NCBI GenBank assembly: GCA_021781455.1
Contig: JAJXWV010000033.1
Span: 124,001-188,000, forward strand
Origin: Acidobacteriota bacterium
Lineage (GTDB): Bacteria > Acidobacteriota > Thermoanaerobaculia > Gp7-AA8
Direction: 5' to 3'
DNA length: 64,000 bases
Shown here: positions 24,349 through 34,327 of the stretch, one piece after another
Numbering within the stretch: position 1 is the stretch's first letter
How the letters are laid out: each line of letters opens with the position of its first letter
Translations under genes and position numbers: made by a program
Notes under the pieces: model-generated
Database searches by the model: none
The model's input: the letters and a program-made list of their open reading frames with translations, nothing else
Told to the model about the DNA's origin: nothing

Positions 24349-24676
24349 TCTCGTCTACCTCGGCGACATGCTCGATGCAGCGCGCCGCGTCACCGCAAAG
24401 ATCGCGGGAAAAACTCTCGACGATTTCCGCGCTGACGACAATCTCCAGCTCGCTGTCGTTCACCTCATTCAGGTGATCGGTGAGGCGGCGAACCGCGTCA
24501 GCCCCAAACTGCGCGATGAAGCCTCCGCCGTTCCGTGGGCGGCCCTCATCGGAATGCGCCACCGTCTGGTGCACGACTACGGCAACATCAATTACGACAT
24601 CGTGTGGAGCGTTGCGGAATCGGAACTGCCAACGCTGATCGCCGCGATCGAGCGAATCGTTCCAGGCGAGCCTTGA
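24332..24676 (+). CDS. hepT: HEPN-domain (DUF86) RNase toxin
   Basis: A helical protein of 114 residues. It carries the HEPN catalytic motif R-x4-H-x-Y as RHRLVHDY (R76, H81, Y83) after the DUF86 signature QLAVVHLIQVIGEAANR. R and H are expected to cut RNA, and Y83 is the residue class AMPylated by the partner nucleotidyltransferase. It overlaps mntA by 17 bases, so translation is coupled. All key residues are intact, so the pair looks functional. It belongs to the island next to tmRNA. Confidence 0.92.
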   Translation: MSKRIDLVYLGDMLDAARRVTAKIAGKTLDDFRADDNLQLAVVHLIQVIGEAANRVSPKLRDEASAVPWAALIGMRHRLVHDYGNINYDIVWSVAESELPTLIAAIERIVPGEP

Positions 24677-24796
24677 GGCGCAGTTGCTCCTGATGCGAGC
24701 TCGCGCGCTGTGATCGAGCTGGCGCTGCTGGCCGAGAGATCCGAGCGGCCTTTTCCCACAACTTCTCAGCGCTGTCCGACTCCGTGTCGCAGCCGC

Positions 24797-24863
24797 CAAA
24801 CCCCGCGTTGTAGTGCGGGGCACGGTCGGAGCGCCAAAGGGGCGACAAATACCAGCTAGCCGA
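24797..24863. repeat. Double-hairpin element, REP-like
   Basis: CCCCGC/GCGGGG (24801-24806 with 24815-24820) and CGCC/GGCG (24832-24835 with 24841-24844) form two small hairpins, followed by GACAAATACCAGCTAGCC. It looks like a structured intergenic element rather than coding. The rest of 24677-24913 holds no recognisable gene. Confidence 0.4.
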
Positions 24864-24913
24864 CGCCATCCAGGAAGGGTCCATCCGCGCGTCCGGAATC
24901 GGGAGCTGAGAAG

Positions 24914-27900
24914 ATGCATAGCGAGATCATGCCCATGGTCCGCCCGAGCGCTCTGTCGCGGTCGCGGCGGGTGTTCGCGGCTTCATCGTCCGCAGCACGG
25001 ATGTTTGTGGCGGCGGTCCTCGCCTGCCTCATCGCACCGCCGCTTCATGCGGATACGTGCAGCGCACAGGGCGGCCGGTTCGACTGGAACGCTCCGGCCG
25101 CGTGGTCGTGCACGGGGACGAATGGCAGCACCTACCCCGGCGAGAAGGGCATCGACATCGCAACGATGTCCGGGGATCTGCCCGTCATGGCGAACATCGT
25201 CGCGCCGACCCCGTTTCCGGTCACTTTTTCCACAGGCGGCCAGGGCGCAATCCTGGCCCTGCAGCCGAACGGGTCGCTCACCCTCGGGGAGGGAAGCGCC
25301 ATCGGCGCTCTCGACTCCATCAACATCGCGGGCGGAGCTCTGGTCATCGACACCGGAGCGCTCCTGCAGACTCAGGGACGCATCACTCTCGACAGCGGCA
25401 CACTGACGCTGAACTCGGATCTCGAGCTGGGAGTCGCGGAAGTTCCGTTCGCGTTCAACGGCGGCACGATCAGCGGCCCCGGAAACCTGACGATCGCATC
25501 CGGGATGCTGTTCACGGGAAGCGTCGGCGCAATGACGATCAGCGGCGCCACGATCAACGTTCTGGGGAGCGCGGACTACTCGGCCACGAGTCCGACCACA
25601 CTCTCGATCAACAGCGGCGGCCGCATCAGGGTCATCGGCCCGGGAGAGCTGTCGCTGAGCGGCACCGGAACGATCAACGCCGACGCTCTTTCGTCGATTG
25701 ACGTTCTCACCGGAGCAAACCTCTACGTCTACGCCAGCCCTGCGACGATCAATGCCACGGTCAACAACGAAGGAACCGTGACGTCGGATGCTCAGCTGCA
25801 GCTGAAGGGCGGCGGAAACCATTTCGGTCGGTTCGACGCCATCAACGCGGGCTCGATCCTCTTTTCCGGCACGCACAATTTCGGGGGAGGGACTTCGTTC
25901 ACGAACTCGACAGGTGCTCCTGCGTTTCAGTTCGACGGTGCCGCCTCGCAGTTCAACATCAACACCGGCTTCGTGAACATCCCCGGACTGAACTGGACGG
26001 GCGGAACGATCGGCGGCGGGAACACCCTCTCGCTCCTGACTTCGAACATCTTCGACGGGTCCGCGCTGGCGATCGGCAGCGGGACGACGATCCACATTCC
26101 GGCGGATGTGTCGGGCTCGCTGTCGCTCGGCACGTCGACGAATGTCGCCGGCCCGGGAGCTCTGGAGCTCGGCCTCGGCGCGACGATCACAGTGAACGGA
26201 AGCCCGAACGTCATCAGCGCACCCGTGACGATCGGAAGTCCGACGATCGTGTTCGGCAACTTCGGCGCCATCACCTTCAGCGGCGGCGGAACGATCAATT
26301 CCGGGACGTTTGCGACCACGGACCTGACCAACACATTCACGTTTGGCGGATCCTTTCTCGTCCACGCAGGGACGTTCCGGGGGCCGGGCGCTTTCTGCAT
26401 CAGTCCAGGCGGAGTGTTCACGATCGACAACATGAACGCACCGGTCGCCTTCGTCGGAACACCAGGTTCTTCGAGGCTCTACAACGCCGGCACGATCGCG
26501 TTTCTCCCGCCGGCAACGAGCGTCGACGTGAGCGGATTCGCGATCAGGAACGACCCGTCCGGCACCATCGACCTGCAGAACGACACGTCGCTGACTGCTG
26601 CGACACAGGCCGCAACGATTCTGAACGACGGGGGCGTCTTCGAAAAGACCGCTGGTTCACTGACGTCCTCAATCCAGCCCGCGTTCACGAATGGGAGCAC
26701 CGTGATCGTGAAGACGGGAACGCTGGATTTCACCAACGCCTACACGCAATCCGGAGGGACCACGATCCTCGCCGGCGGCACGCTGGCCATGCTCGGAGGA
26801 GCGGGCACCTTCACTCTGAACAGCGGTAACCTCGAGGGCACGGGAACCATTCAGGGAAAATTGGCGACGTACCCCGGAGGTGTCGTGTGGCCGGGTCTCA
26901 GGTCGCCGCTTTCACCCGGCAGTATCAGGGTGACCGGCGACTACGTGCAGAGCGGCGCATTGCAGGTCGACCTCGGCGGCACCGTTCCCGGTTCCGGCTA
27001 CGACGTTCTCAATGTCGACGGAAACGCGACGATCGGCGGAGCGCTGGGGATCACCTACATTTCGCCGTTTACGACCCCCAACGGCCAGGCCTACAGCGTG
27101 CTCACGAGCGCGAATCCGGTGAGCGGCACGTTCTCGGTCATCCATTATCCCGACCTATCGCCCGCGTGGAAGACGACCTACGCCGCGAACGCCGTGCAGA
27201 TCGCCATGACTCAGGCCGATCTGGCAATTGCGCATACGGCTGCGACGAGCGTCGCCAACGGCCAGGACATCGTCTACACGATCAACGTCACCAACAACGA
27301 TCCGACGCTGACGGCGACGAACCTGTCGATCTCGAACATGTTCACCGCAACATTCAAAGCCGTCTCCCCTTCGCCCTGCGTTACGAACGATCCGAACTGG
27401 ATCACGTGCTCCGTGGCGTCGCTCGCTCCCGGCGCGACTTACACGATCACTCTGACCCTGACGACGAGCGCCGTCGGCAGCGTCTCGAATCTGGCGGGCG
27501 TGAACGGCGCTGAGTTCGACCCGAACACCGCAAACAACGAATCGACGGCAACGGTCGAAGTCACACCGGCAGTCGATCTCGGCGTGACCCTCACCGACAC
27601 GCCTGATCCGGTCCTGGCCGGCGCGAATGTCACCTATACGATCGACGTCGCAAATGGCGGCCTCGACCCGAGCGCCACGGAAGATCTGCTGACGCTGACC
27701 CTGAACGACGGCACGATCGTCTCCGTCTCCAGCCCCTTCCCGTGCTCGAACACCACCACGAAGGCGATCTGTAAGATGCCCGCGATTCCGATTGGTGGCA
27801 ATGCGTCGATGACCATCGTCGCGACCGCCAGCACTGCCGCGGAAATGTCTCTCGACGCCACGGCAACGGATGCAAACGACACGAACCCGGCCAATAACGC

Positions 27901-30900
27901 CGCCTCTCAACGTACGACGATCACGCCGGCGGCCGACCTCGCCGTCTCGCAGAGCGCCTCACCGACGACGCTGTTCAACGGCAAGGGCAGCGTCGTCACC
28001 GTGACCGTGACGAACATCGGACCGTCGACGGCGACGAGCATCCCGCTGACCGATTTGTTCGGCGGACCGGTCACGATCAGCGGCGCCACGACTGCGGATG
28101 GAACGTGCCTCATCACAGGTCCGAAGGTCTCCTGCACGATTCTTTCGCTCGCCAGTGGCGCATCGGCCGTCGTCACGATCGACGTTCTGGCAGCCGGATC
28201 CGGCACAGTCACCAGCTCACCAGCGGTCCCGACATCCACTCCGCCGCTGAGCCAGCACGATCCGATTCCGGCGAACAACTCGGCGGTGCCTGTCTCGATC
28301 ACGGTGAATCCCGCGTCGGACCTCAGTATCGCAGTCACACCTCCGGCCTCGGTCTACGCAGGCAAGGACGGCGCGTTCTCCGTCGCAATCTACAACGCCG
28401 GTCCTGACGCCGCGGCGTCGTATGACGCGAGCCTCACGATCACAGGCGGAACCATCGTCAGTGCCACCGGCGCGATGACGTGCACCACGACCGCGACCTC
28501 CGCGGGCTGCTCCGGCTCCAGCCTCGCCGCAGGCGGTACCGCAACGGTGAGCATCGTCGCAACGGCGGACGCCGGCGCCTCACTCGCAATCGAAGGGACC
28601 GTCGCCGCGGCGAGTGATCCAAACGCGACCAACAACGGACCGGTTTCGACCAGCGTTGCGATCACCGCGAGCGCGGACGTGTCGGCTTCGCAATCCGCGC
28701 CCGCTTCCGTCTTTCACGGACAGAACGCCACGGTCACGGTGATCATCGGCAATACCGGGCCTTCCACGGCCACGAACGTGACCCTGACCGACGCGTTCAC
28801 CAACGGCTCATTCGTCTCGGCGACCGCCTCTCAAGGCACGTGCTCCGGCACCACGGCCGTCACCTGCGCGATCGGCACGCTCGCCTCCGGCGCGTCTGCC
28901 ACGGTCACCCTGGTCCTCACCGCGACCGGCGCCTCGCCGCTGACCAACAGCGCCAGCGCCATGGCAGCCGAGCACGATCCGCTGCCCTCCAACAACACGC
29001 CGGCTCCGCTCGCGGTCGCCGTCAACCCGAGCGCGGACGTGTCGGCTTCGCAATCCGCGCCCGCTTCCGTCTTTCACGGACAGAACGCCACGGTCACGGT
29101 GATCATCGGCAATACCGGGCCTTCCACGGCCACGAACGTGACCCTGACCGACGCGTTCACCAACGGCTCATTCGTCTCGGCGACCGCCTCTCAAGGCACG
29201 TGCTCCGGCACCACGGCCGTCACCTGCGCGATCGGCACGCTCGCCTCCGGCGCGTCTGCCACGGTCACCCTGGTCTTCACCGCGACCGGCGCCTCGCCGC
29301 TGACCAACAGCGCCAGCGCCGTGGCAGCCGAGCACGATCCGCTGCCCTCCAACAACACGCCGGCTCCGCTCGCGGTCGCCGTCAACCCGAGCGCGGACCT
29401 CTCCGTCACGCAGACCGGCCCTGCTGCGTTATTCGACGGCCAGAACGCTGTCCTGAAGATCGTCGTCACGAACCACGGCCCCTCGACTGCAACAAGCGTC
29501 GGAATCAGCGACAGCTACAGCGGCGGCACGTTCGGATCGGTGTCGTCGACCGGCGGGAGTTCGTGCAGCGGCACCCTCCCCGTCGCCTGCTCGATTTCGT
29601 CGCTCGCCGCCGGCGCGACCGAGACCATCACGCTCACGCTCACCGCCAATGTCCCCGGAACAATGTCCAACACCGTCTCTGCGACCTCGCCGATCTTCGA
29701 CGGCGATCCGGCGAACAACAACTCTTCGGCGACGGTGAAGGTCACGGCCACGGCTGATCTCGCGGTCAGCTGTACCGCGTCCCCGAATCCTGTGGACCCG
29801 GCTCGTGACACGACGATCACCGCGTCGATCAGGAATCTCGGTCCGTCGACAGCTGCGGACGTGAAATTCACGGACTCGTTCACCGGATCGACGTCCGCAT
29901 CGGTCGCTACCAGCCAGGGAACCTGTAGCCTATCGACGACGATCAACTGCTCGATCGGCACGCTCGCCCCGGGAGCGACGGCCCAAGTCACAATCGCGCT
30001 GCGCGCTGGCACCGTTGACATCCAGAACAGCGCCAGCGTCTCTGCGAGTGAGACCGATCCGAACGGCAACAACAATTCATCGACGCTGACGATCGCCTTG
30101 ACGCGCGCTGATGTATGGGTGAGCAAGAGCGGACCGGTATCGGCGTCGCCGGGAGACAGCGTCACCTACACCATCACCATCGGCAATGATGGCCCTTCGA
30201 CGTCGACGGCCATCAGCCTCACCGATCCAACGCCCGCGGGTCTGACGGCAGCTTCAGTCAGGGGCGCGTGCGTTCTGCTCCCTTGCTTGATTTCCCCGCT
30301 GCACGCAGGCGCCAACGCGACGATTTCCGCAACGTACACCGTCGCCACGGGCGGCGATGCTCCAGCGCTGATCACGAACACGGCCTCCGTGCTTGCCGAC
30401 AACGATCCGAGCTCATCGAACGACAGCTCCTCGGTCACGACGTCGCTGGCCTGCAAGACACAACCTCCGACGCCCGTCTCGCCCCTCACGGGCGAAGTCA
30501 TCGGCTCGCCGGTCACGTTCACCTGGACAGCGGTCGCGAACGCCACGGCGTATGAGGTCTACGTCACGCAGGGCACGACACTCTCTCTGGGAACGACTTC
30601 CGGGACATCGCTGACCGGATCGGTCGGCAATGGTCCTTTCTCCTGGTACGTCGTCGCCACGACATCGGATTGCGGGCCGATGACGTCCGCCAGCGTCAGT
30701 CCGAGCGCCTGCAACCGACCCGACACGCCGCTGGCCAGCGTGGTTGCGAACGCCGCTTCGGGACAGACCTACTCGGTGCAATGGGCTGCCGTCGACGGCG
30801 CGGGCAGCTACGAGGTTCAGGAAGCAGGCAGCGTCGACTTCACGGATGCCACGACGCAGGCCGTGACCGGCACGTCGCTTTCCTTCACCCACGCCGCCAC

Positions 30901-32815
30901 GAGCACGGTGCGCCCCTTCTTCTATCGAGTCCGGTCCGTTGCGTCATGCGATCCGCAGCAGAAGAGTGACTACTCGAGCATCGACCGCGTGGTCATCGCG
31001 CCGATCCCCACGGAAATCCTCAGCCCGAACGCCAACGTCCCCTCCGGCAGCACGACGATCGTCATTCAGGACGTGCCGATCGCCGGAATCGGCGACGGCA
31101 ACAGCTACGCGTTCACAGCGGCGGTCGACAAACCGTGGATGTCGGTCAGCCCGTCGAGCGGCATCCTCCCGCCGTCCGGGATCGTCCTGCAGATCAGCGC
31201 CGATCCCTCATCGCTGAGCAACGGCACATCCACCGGCACTCTGATCGTCACCATCGTTGCGATGACGACGTCGAACGCACGCACAAGCTCGACGACCAGC
31301 GTCTCGGTCCCAATCTCGATCAGCCTCGTCACTCCGGTAACACCGGCGAGCCCGAGCACGACTCCGGCAAACGCCCTGGTCATCCCGTCGGTGGGCCACC
31401 TCGACGGCATCGACTCGCAGTGGCAGTCCGACGTCCGCGTCGCTAATCCTGGCTTCTCCCGGCAGCAGCTCCTCCTCACTTTCGTTCCGGCCTCGAGCGA
31501 CTCGAGCATCGTCACCACCGGCATGAAGCAGACCACCGTCACCGTCGACGCCGGAGCGACTGTCGCTCTCGACGACATCGCCCGCAACTGGTTCGGCATC
31601 GGATCGCTCGGCGAGGCAGCAAACGGAATCCTCATGATCCGTCCCCTCGCAACTGCCCACTCGAACGCCAGCACGCCGAGCGTCTCCGGCGTCGTAGCCT
31701 CCAGCCGCACCTACAGCGTTTCGAGCTCGGGAACCCGTGGCCAGTACATCCCCGCGATTCCGTTCTCCTCGTTCATCGGAACACCTGCCAGCGGGCAGCT
31801 TCCTTCCGTTCTGAGCCTGCAGCACATCGCCCAGTCGGACGCCTTCCGCACCAATGTCGGCATTGTCGAGGCGGCAGGCGCTCCGGCCGCCGTCACTCTG
31901 AGGGTCTTTGACGCTTCCGGCAGCAACATCCAGGATGTACCGCTGACGATCAGCGCGTACCAGCAGATCCAGCTCAACTCCTTCCTCGCTTCACACGGCA
32001 TCACGCTCAACGACGGGCGCATCGAAGTCCAGGTCACGAGCGGCACCGGCAAGGTCACGGCCTACGCCTCCGTCGTCGACAATGTCACCGGCGACCCGCT
32101 GCTGGTCTCCGGCGTACCTCTGAACCAGACACTGGCCAGCCGCTACGTGCTGCCGGGCGTGGCGCACTTCGACAACGGTCAGACCTGCTGGCGCAGCGAC
32201 ATCCGAATCTTCAACGGCGGCGCCGCGCCGCATGCAGCCACGCTGACGCTTTATCCGCTCGGCGGCGGCACGCCTCTGACCGCATCCGAGACGCTCAACC
32301 CGGGCGAGGTCAGACTGCTCGACAGCGCCGTGCAGTCGCTCTTCGGCGTCACCAACGTCGGCGGTGCGCTCCATGTCACGACTGCAAGCGACTCGAGCCT
32401 GGTCGTCACCGGCCGCACCTACAACGCAGTGGACGGCGGCGGGACGTACGGTCAGTTCATCCCCGCGGTGACCTCGGCTGACGCGGTCGGCAGCGGAGAA
32501 CGCACGCTGCACATCCTGCAGGTCGAGGAGTCGCCGCGGTACCGGACCAACCTGGGAATCGCCGAAGTCACCGGAGAGTCGGCGACCGCCGAGGTCACGG
32601 TCTACCTGCCCGATTCGAAGGTGGCGCCGCGGGTGCAGATTCCGCTGAACGCCTATGAGTACCGGCAGTTTCCAATCATCCAGCAGCTGGGGCTGGGCAA
32701 CGTCTACAACGCGCGAATCGGTATCAGTGTCGTAGGCGGCAACGGAAGGATCACAGCGTACGGCTCGATCATCGACCAGCAGAGCCAGGATCCGACCTAC
32801 GTGCCCGCGCAATGA
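24914..32815 (+). CDS. Giant secreted DUF11-repeat surface protein
   Basis: A protein of 2633 residues. The signal segment ends near residue 47 (ARMFVAAVLACLIAPPLHA). Residues of about 50-770 are a repetitive Gly/Thr/Ser-rich beta-helix-like region (repeated GGTISG, SGATINV, GSGTTIHI). Residues of about 770-1850 hold nine DUF11 domains, each opening with (A/V/S)D-L/V and containing T-x-x-N-x-GPSTAT. Two fibronectin-like segments follow (FTWTAVANATAYEVYVTQG and VQWAAVDGAGSYEVQEAG), then a BACON-like segment (WMSVSPSSGILPP). The end is a double domain with paired phrases (HLDGIDSQWQSDVRVAN / HFDNGQTCWRSDIRIFN; FRTNVGIVE / YRTNLGIAE). No membrane anchor or sorting tail is seen, so release or surface adhesion are both possible. 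It contains a recent internal duplication. Confidence 0.88.
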   Translation: MHSEIMPMVRPSALSRSRRVFAASSSAARMFVAAVLACLIAPPLHADTCSAQGGRFDWNAPAAWSCTGTNGSTYPGEKGIDIATMSGDLPVMANIVAPTPFPVTFSTGGQGAILALQPNGSLTLGEGSAIGALDSINIAGGALVIDTGALLQTQGRITLDSGTLTLNSDLELGVAEVPFAFNGGTISGPGNLTIASGMLFTGSVGAMTISGATINVLGSADYSATSPTTLSINSGGRIRVIGPGELSLSGTGTINADALSSIDVLTGANLYVYASPATINATVNNEGTVTSDAQLQLKGGGNHFGRFDAINAGSILFSGTHNFGGGTSFTNSTGAPAFQFDGAASQFNINTGFVNIPGLNWTGGTIGGGNTLSLLTSNIFDGSALAIGSGTTIHIPADVSGSLSLGTSTNVAGPGALELGLGATITVNGSPNVISAPVTIGSPTIVFGNFGAITFSGGGTINSGTFATTDLTNTFTFGGSFLVHAGTFRGPGAFCISPGGVFTIDNMNAPVAFVGTPGSSRLYNAGTIAFLPPATSVDVSGFAIRNDPSGTIDLQNDTSLTAATQAATILNDGGVFEKTAGSLTSSIQPAFTNGSTVIVKTGTLDFTNAYTQSGGTTILAGGTLAMLGGAGTFTLNSGNLEGTGTIQGKLATYPGGVVWPGLRSPLSPGSIRVTGDYVQSGALQVDLGGTVPGSGYDVLNVDGNATIGGALGITYISPFTTPNGQAYSVLTSANPVSGTFSVIHYPDLSPAWKTTYAANAVQIAMTQADLAIAHTAATSVANGQDIVYTINVTNNDPTLTATNLSISNMFTATFKAVSPSPCVTNDPNWITCSVASLAPGATYTITLTLTTSAVGSVSNLAGVNGAEFDPNTANNESTATVEVTPAVDLGVTLTDTPDPVLAGANVTYTIDVANGGLDPSATEDLLTLTLNDGTIVSVSSPFPCSNTTTKAICKMPAIPIGGNASMTIVATASTAAEMSLDATATDANDTNPANNAASQRTTITPAADLAVSQSASPTTLFNGKGSVVTVTVTNIGPSTATSIPLTDLFGGPVTISGATTADGTCLITGPKVSCTILSLASGASAVVTIDVLAAGSGTVTSSPAVPTSTPPLSQHDPIPANNSAVPVSITVNPASDLSIAVTPPASVYAGKDGAFSVAIYNAGPDAAASYDASLTITGGTIVSATGAMTCTTTATSAGCSGSSLAAGGTATVSIVATADAGASLAIEGTVAAASDPNATNNGPVSTSVAITASADVSASQSAPASVFHGQNATVTVIIGNTGPSTATNVTLTDAFTNGSFVSATASQGTCSGTTAVTCAIGTLASGASATVTLVLTATGASPLTNSASAMAAEHDPLPSNNTPAPLAVAVNPSADVSASQSAPASVFHGQNATVTVIIGNTGPSTATNVTLTDAFTNGSFVSATASQGTCSGTTAVTCAIGTLASGASATVTLVFTATGASPLTNSASAVAAEHDPLPSNNTPAPLAVAVNPSADLSVTQTGPAALFDGQNAVLKIVVTNHGPSTATSVGISDSYSGGTFGSVSSTGGSSCSGTLPVACSISSLAAGATETITLTLTANVPGTMSNTVSATSPIFDGDPANNNSSATVKVTATADLAVSCTASPNPVDPARDTTITASIRNLGPSTAADVKFTDSFTGSTSASVATSQGTCSLSTTINCSIGTLAPGATAQVTIALRAGTVDIQNSASVSASETDPNGNNNSSTLTIALTRADVWVSKSGPVSASPGDSVTYTITIGNDGPSTSTAISLTDPTPAGLTAASVRGACVLLPCLISPLHAGANATISATYTVATGGDAPALITNTASVLADNDPSSSNDSSSVTTSLACKTQPPTPVSPLTGEVIGSPVTFTWTAVANATAYEVYVTQGTTLSLGTTSGTSLTGSVGNGPFSWYVVATTSDCGPMTSASVSPSACNRPDTPLASVVANAASGQTYSVQWAAVDGAGSYEVQEAGSVDFTDATTQAVTGTSLSFTHAATSTVRPFFYRVRSVASCDPQQKSDYSSIDRVVIAPIPTEILSPNANVPSGSTTIVIQDVPIAGIGDGNSYAFTAAVDKPWMSVSPSSGILPPSGIVLQISADPSSLSNGTSTGTLIVTIVAMTTSNARTSSTTSVSVPISISLVTPVTPASPSTTPANALVIPSVGHLDGIDSQWQSDVRVANPGFSRQQLLLTFVPASSDSSIVTTGMKQTTVTVDAGATVALDDIARNWFGIGSLGEAANGILMIRPLATAHSNASTPSVSGVVASSRTYSVSSSGTRGQYIPAIPFSSFIGTPASGQLPSVLSLQHIAQSDAFRTNVGIVEAAGAPAAVTLRVFDASGSNIQDVPLTISAYQQIQLNSFLASHGITLNDGRIEVQVTSGTGKVTAYASVVDNVTGDPLLVSGVPLNQTLASRYVLPGVAHFDNGQTCWRSDIRIFNGGAAPHAATLTLYPLGGGTPLTASETLNPGEVRLLDSAVQSLFGVTNVGGALHVTTASDSSLVVTGRTYNAVDGGGTYGQFIPAVTSADAVGSGERTLHILQVEESPRYRTNLGIAEVTGESATAEVTVYLPDSKVAPRVQIPLNAYEYRQFPIIQQLGLGNVYNARIGISVVGGNGRITAYGSIIDQQSQDPTYVPAQ
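28681..29400 (+). repeat. Recent 360-bp tandem duplication of one DUF11 domain
   Basis: 28681-29040 and 29041-29400 are identical except for C/T at 28916/29276, A/G at 28961/29321 and G/C at 29039/29399 at the boundary. Each unit is 120 codons, so the frame is kept. All other DUF11 copies have diverged strongly. Confidence 0.97.
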
Positions 32816-32860
32816 ACACAGGCTTTCGTCCGGTGCCGGAGAAGGCAGCGGCGCGGCAGC

Positions 32861-34165
32861 TCAAACGACGAACATCGCTACACCGGCGACGAACATCGCT
32901 GCGGTCGTGATCCCGACGATGATCTGGCTCGTCCGCGAGCTGCACTGGTTGTACATAATGTAGGGATCGCGCGCCACGACCAGAATTCCCACCAGCAGGA
33001 ATGGCGCGATCAGGCCATTGAGGACCGCGCTCCAGTACAACGCACGCACGGGATTGATGTCTGCGAAATCGAATCCGATGCCGATCGCCGTGGAGAGGAG
33101 CACCACGGCGTAGAACGCACGCGCCTTCTCGAGCTTTTCATCCAGTCCCTGTTTCCACCCGAACGTCTCGGCCAGCGCGTAAGCGGCCGAGCCCGAGAGC
33201 GTCGGAATGGCCAGCAGCCCCGTTCCGATCACACCCGCCGTGAACAGCAGAAAGCATCCCGGCCCCGCCAGCGGACGCAGCGCCTCGGCTGCCTGCCGCG
33301 TGGTCTCGATGTGGGTGACGCCGTGCGTGTGCAGCGTGAACGCAGTGGTGACGATGATGAAGAACATCACGATGTTCGAGAAAAACGTGCCCACGCCGAT
33401 GTCGAGCCTGCGCGTCATGAGCTCGGAAGGCGAAGCGCCGATCCGCTCGATGGTCTGGTGCCGCCCGAGGAATTTCTCTTCCTCGACTTCCTGCGACGAT
33501 TGCCAGAAGAACAGGTAGGGACTGATCGTCGTGCCGAGGATCGCTACGAGCGTGGCCCAGGCATCCCTCCCCCTGGGCAAGGTCGGGATGATCGTGTCCT
33601 TCAAGACCGCCAGCCAGTCCGGCTCGACGACGATGGCCGTGAAGATGTACGCAAAGAGAAAGAGGGCCAGCCATTTCAGCACGCCGGCGATCTTTCCGTA
33701 CGGCAGCCATACCGTCGCTCCGCCGATCGCCACGCCGAACACGATGACCCAGAGATGTGAGGTCAGGCCGGTGAGCATCTCCATCGCGTCGGCCATGCCG
33801 GAAAAGTCGGCACCGATGTTGATGATGTTGGCCGCGAGGAGCGCCAGCGCCGCGGCGGCAACGACCGGGGTCGGAAACTTTCGCCGCAGGGCACGAGCCA
33901 GCCCGTAGCCGGTAGTCATGCCGATCCGCGCGCACATCTGCTGGACCGCAGCCATCAGAGGCCAGGTCAGCAGCGACGTCCAGATCAGCGAGGTCCCGAA
34001 CTGCGCTCCGGTGATGGAGTAGGTGGCAATGCCCGACGGATCGTCATCCGCAGCGCCGGTGATGAGACCCGGCCCCAGCGCGCCGAAGAATCGGCGGATG
34101 AGATTCGGCTTCCTCTTCGAGCTCAACGGTACGAAGAGAATAGACAGGTACGCAGCATTCGACAA
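32861..34165 (-). CDS. Nramp-related divalent metal transporter
   Basis: A protein of 434 residues with about 11 membrane segments. The family pattern is clear (GLITGAADDDPSGIATYS, LLTWPLMAAVQQMCARIGM, NIINIGADFSGMADA, GTTISPYLFFWQSSQEVEEE). The TM1 signature reads DPSG where classical MntH/Nramp has DPGN, and the TM6 signature reads ISPYLFFW where classical has MPHNLFLH. These substitutions place it in the Nramp-related group that lacks the soft Met ligand; members have been linked to transport of harder ions such as Mg or Mn. Substrate is therefore uncertain. The gene is monocistronic, with no visible Mn/Fe regulatory site. Confidence 0.88.
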   Translation of the reverse strand: MSNAAYLSILFVPLSSKRKPNLIRRFFGALGPGLITGAADDDPSGIATYSITGAQFGTSLIWTSLLTWPLMAAVQQMCARIGMTTGYGLARALRRKFPTPVVAAAALALLAANIINIGADFSGMADAMEMLTGLTSHLWVIVFGVAIGGATVWLPYGKIAGVLKWLALFLFAYIFTAIVVEPDWLAVLKDTIIPTLPRGRDAWATLVAILGTTISPYLFFWQSSQEVEEEKFLGRHQTIERIGASPSELMTRRLDIGVGTFFSNIVMFFIIVTTAFTLHTHGVTHIETTRQAAEALRPLAGPGCFLLFTAGVIGTGLLAIPTLSGSAAYALAETFGWKQGLDEKLEKARAFYAVVLLSTAIGIGFDFADINPVRALYWSAVLNGLIAPFLLVGILVVARDPYIMYNQCSSRTSQIIVGITTAAMFVAGVAMFVV

Positions 34166-34246
34166 TCACCCGGTTGAGGGCGCGCCAGGGATCGACGAGC
34201 GCACCGCTCCGTTTTCATTGCGATCGACTGCTGTGGGTGACATGAA

Positions 34247-34299
34247 TCCCCTCATCCGGCCTTCGGCCACCTTCTCCCCGCTGGCGCGGGGAGAAGGGC
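34247..34299. repeat. Short dispersed-type hairpin repeat
   Basis: CCCTCATCCGGCCTTCGGCC followed by CTTCTCCCCG (34271-34280) and its complement CGGGGAGAAG (34287-34296). I recall this kind of intergenic hairpin from many unrelated bacterial genomes. It lies upstream of the Nramp-related gene. Confidence 0.5.
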
Positions 34300-34327
34300 C
34301 ATGATTGAACATCGCGTGGAGCTCTCG

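Noticed and set aside
24588-24884. Minus-strand frame (YLSPLWRSDRAPHYNAGFGG) before the giant gene
   Set aside because: It reads through two small hairpins and the end of the HEPN gene; no domain or ribosome site is visible.
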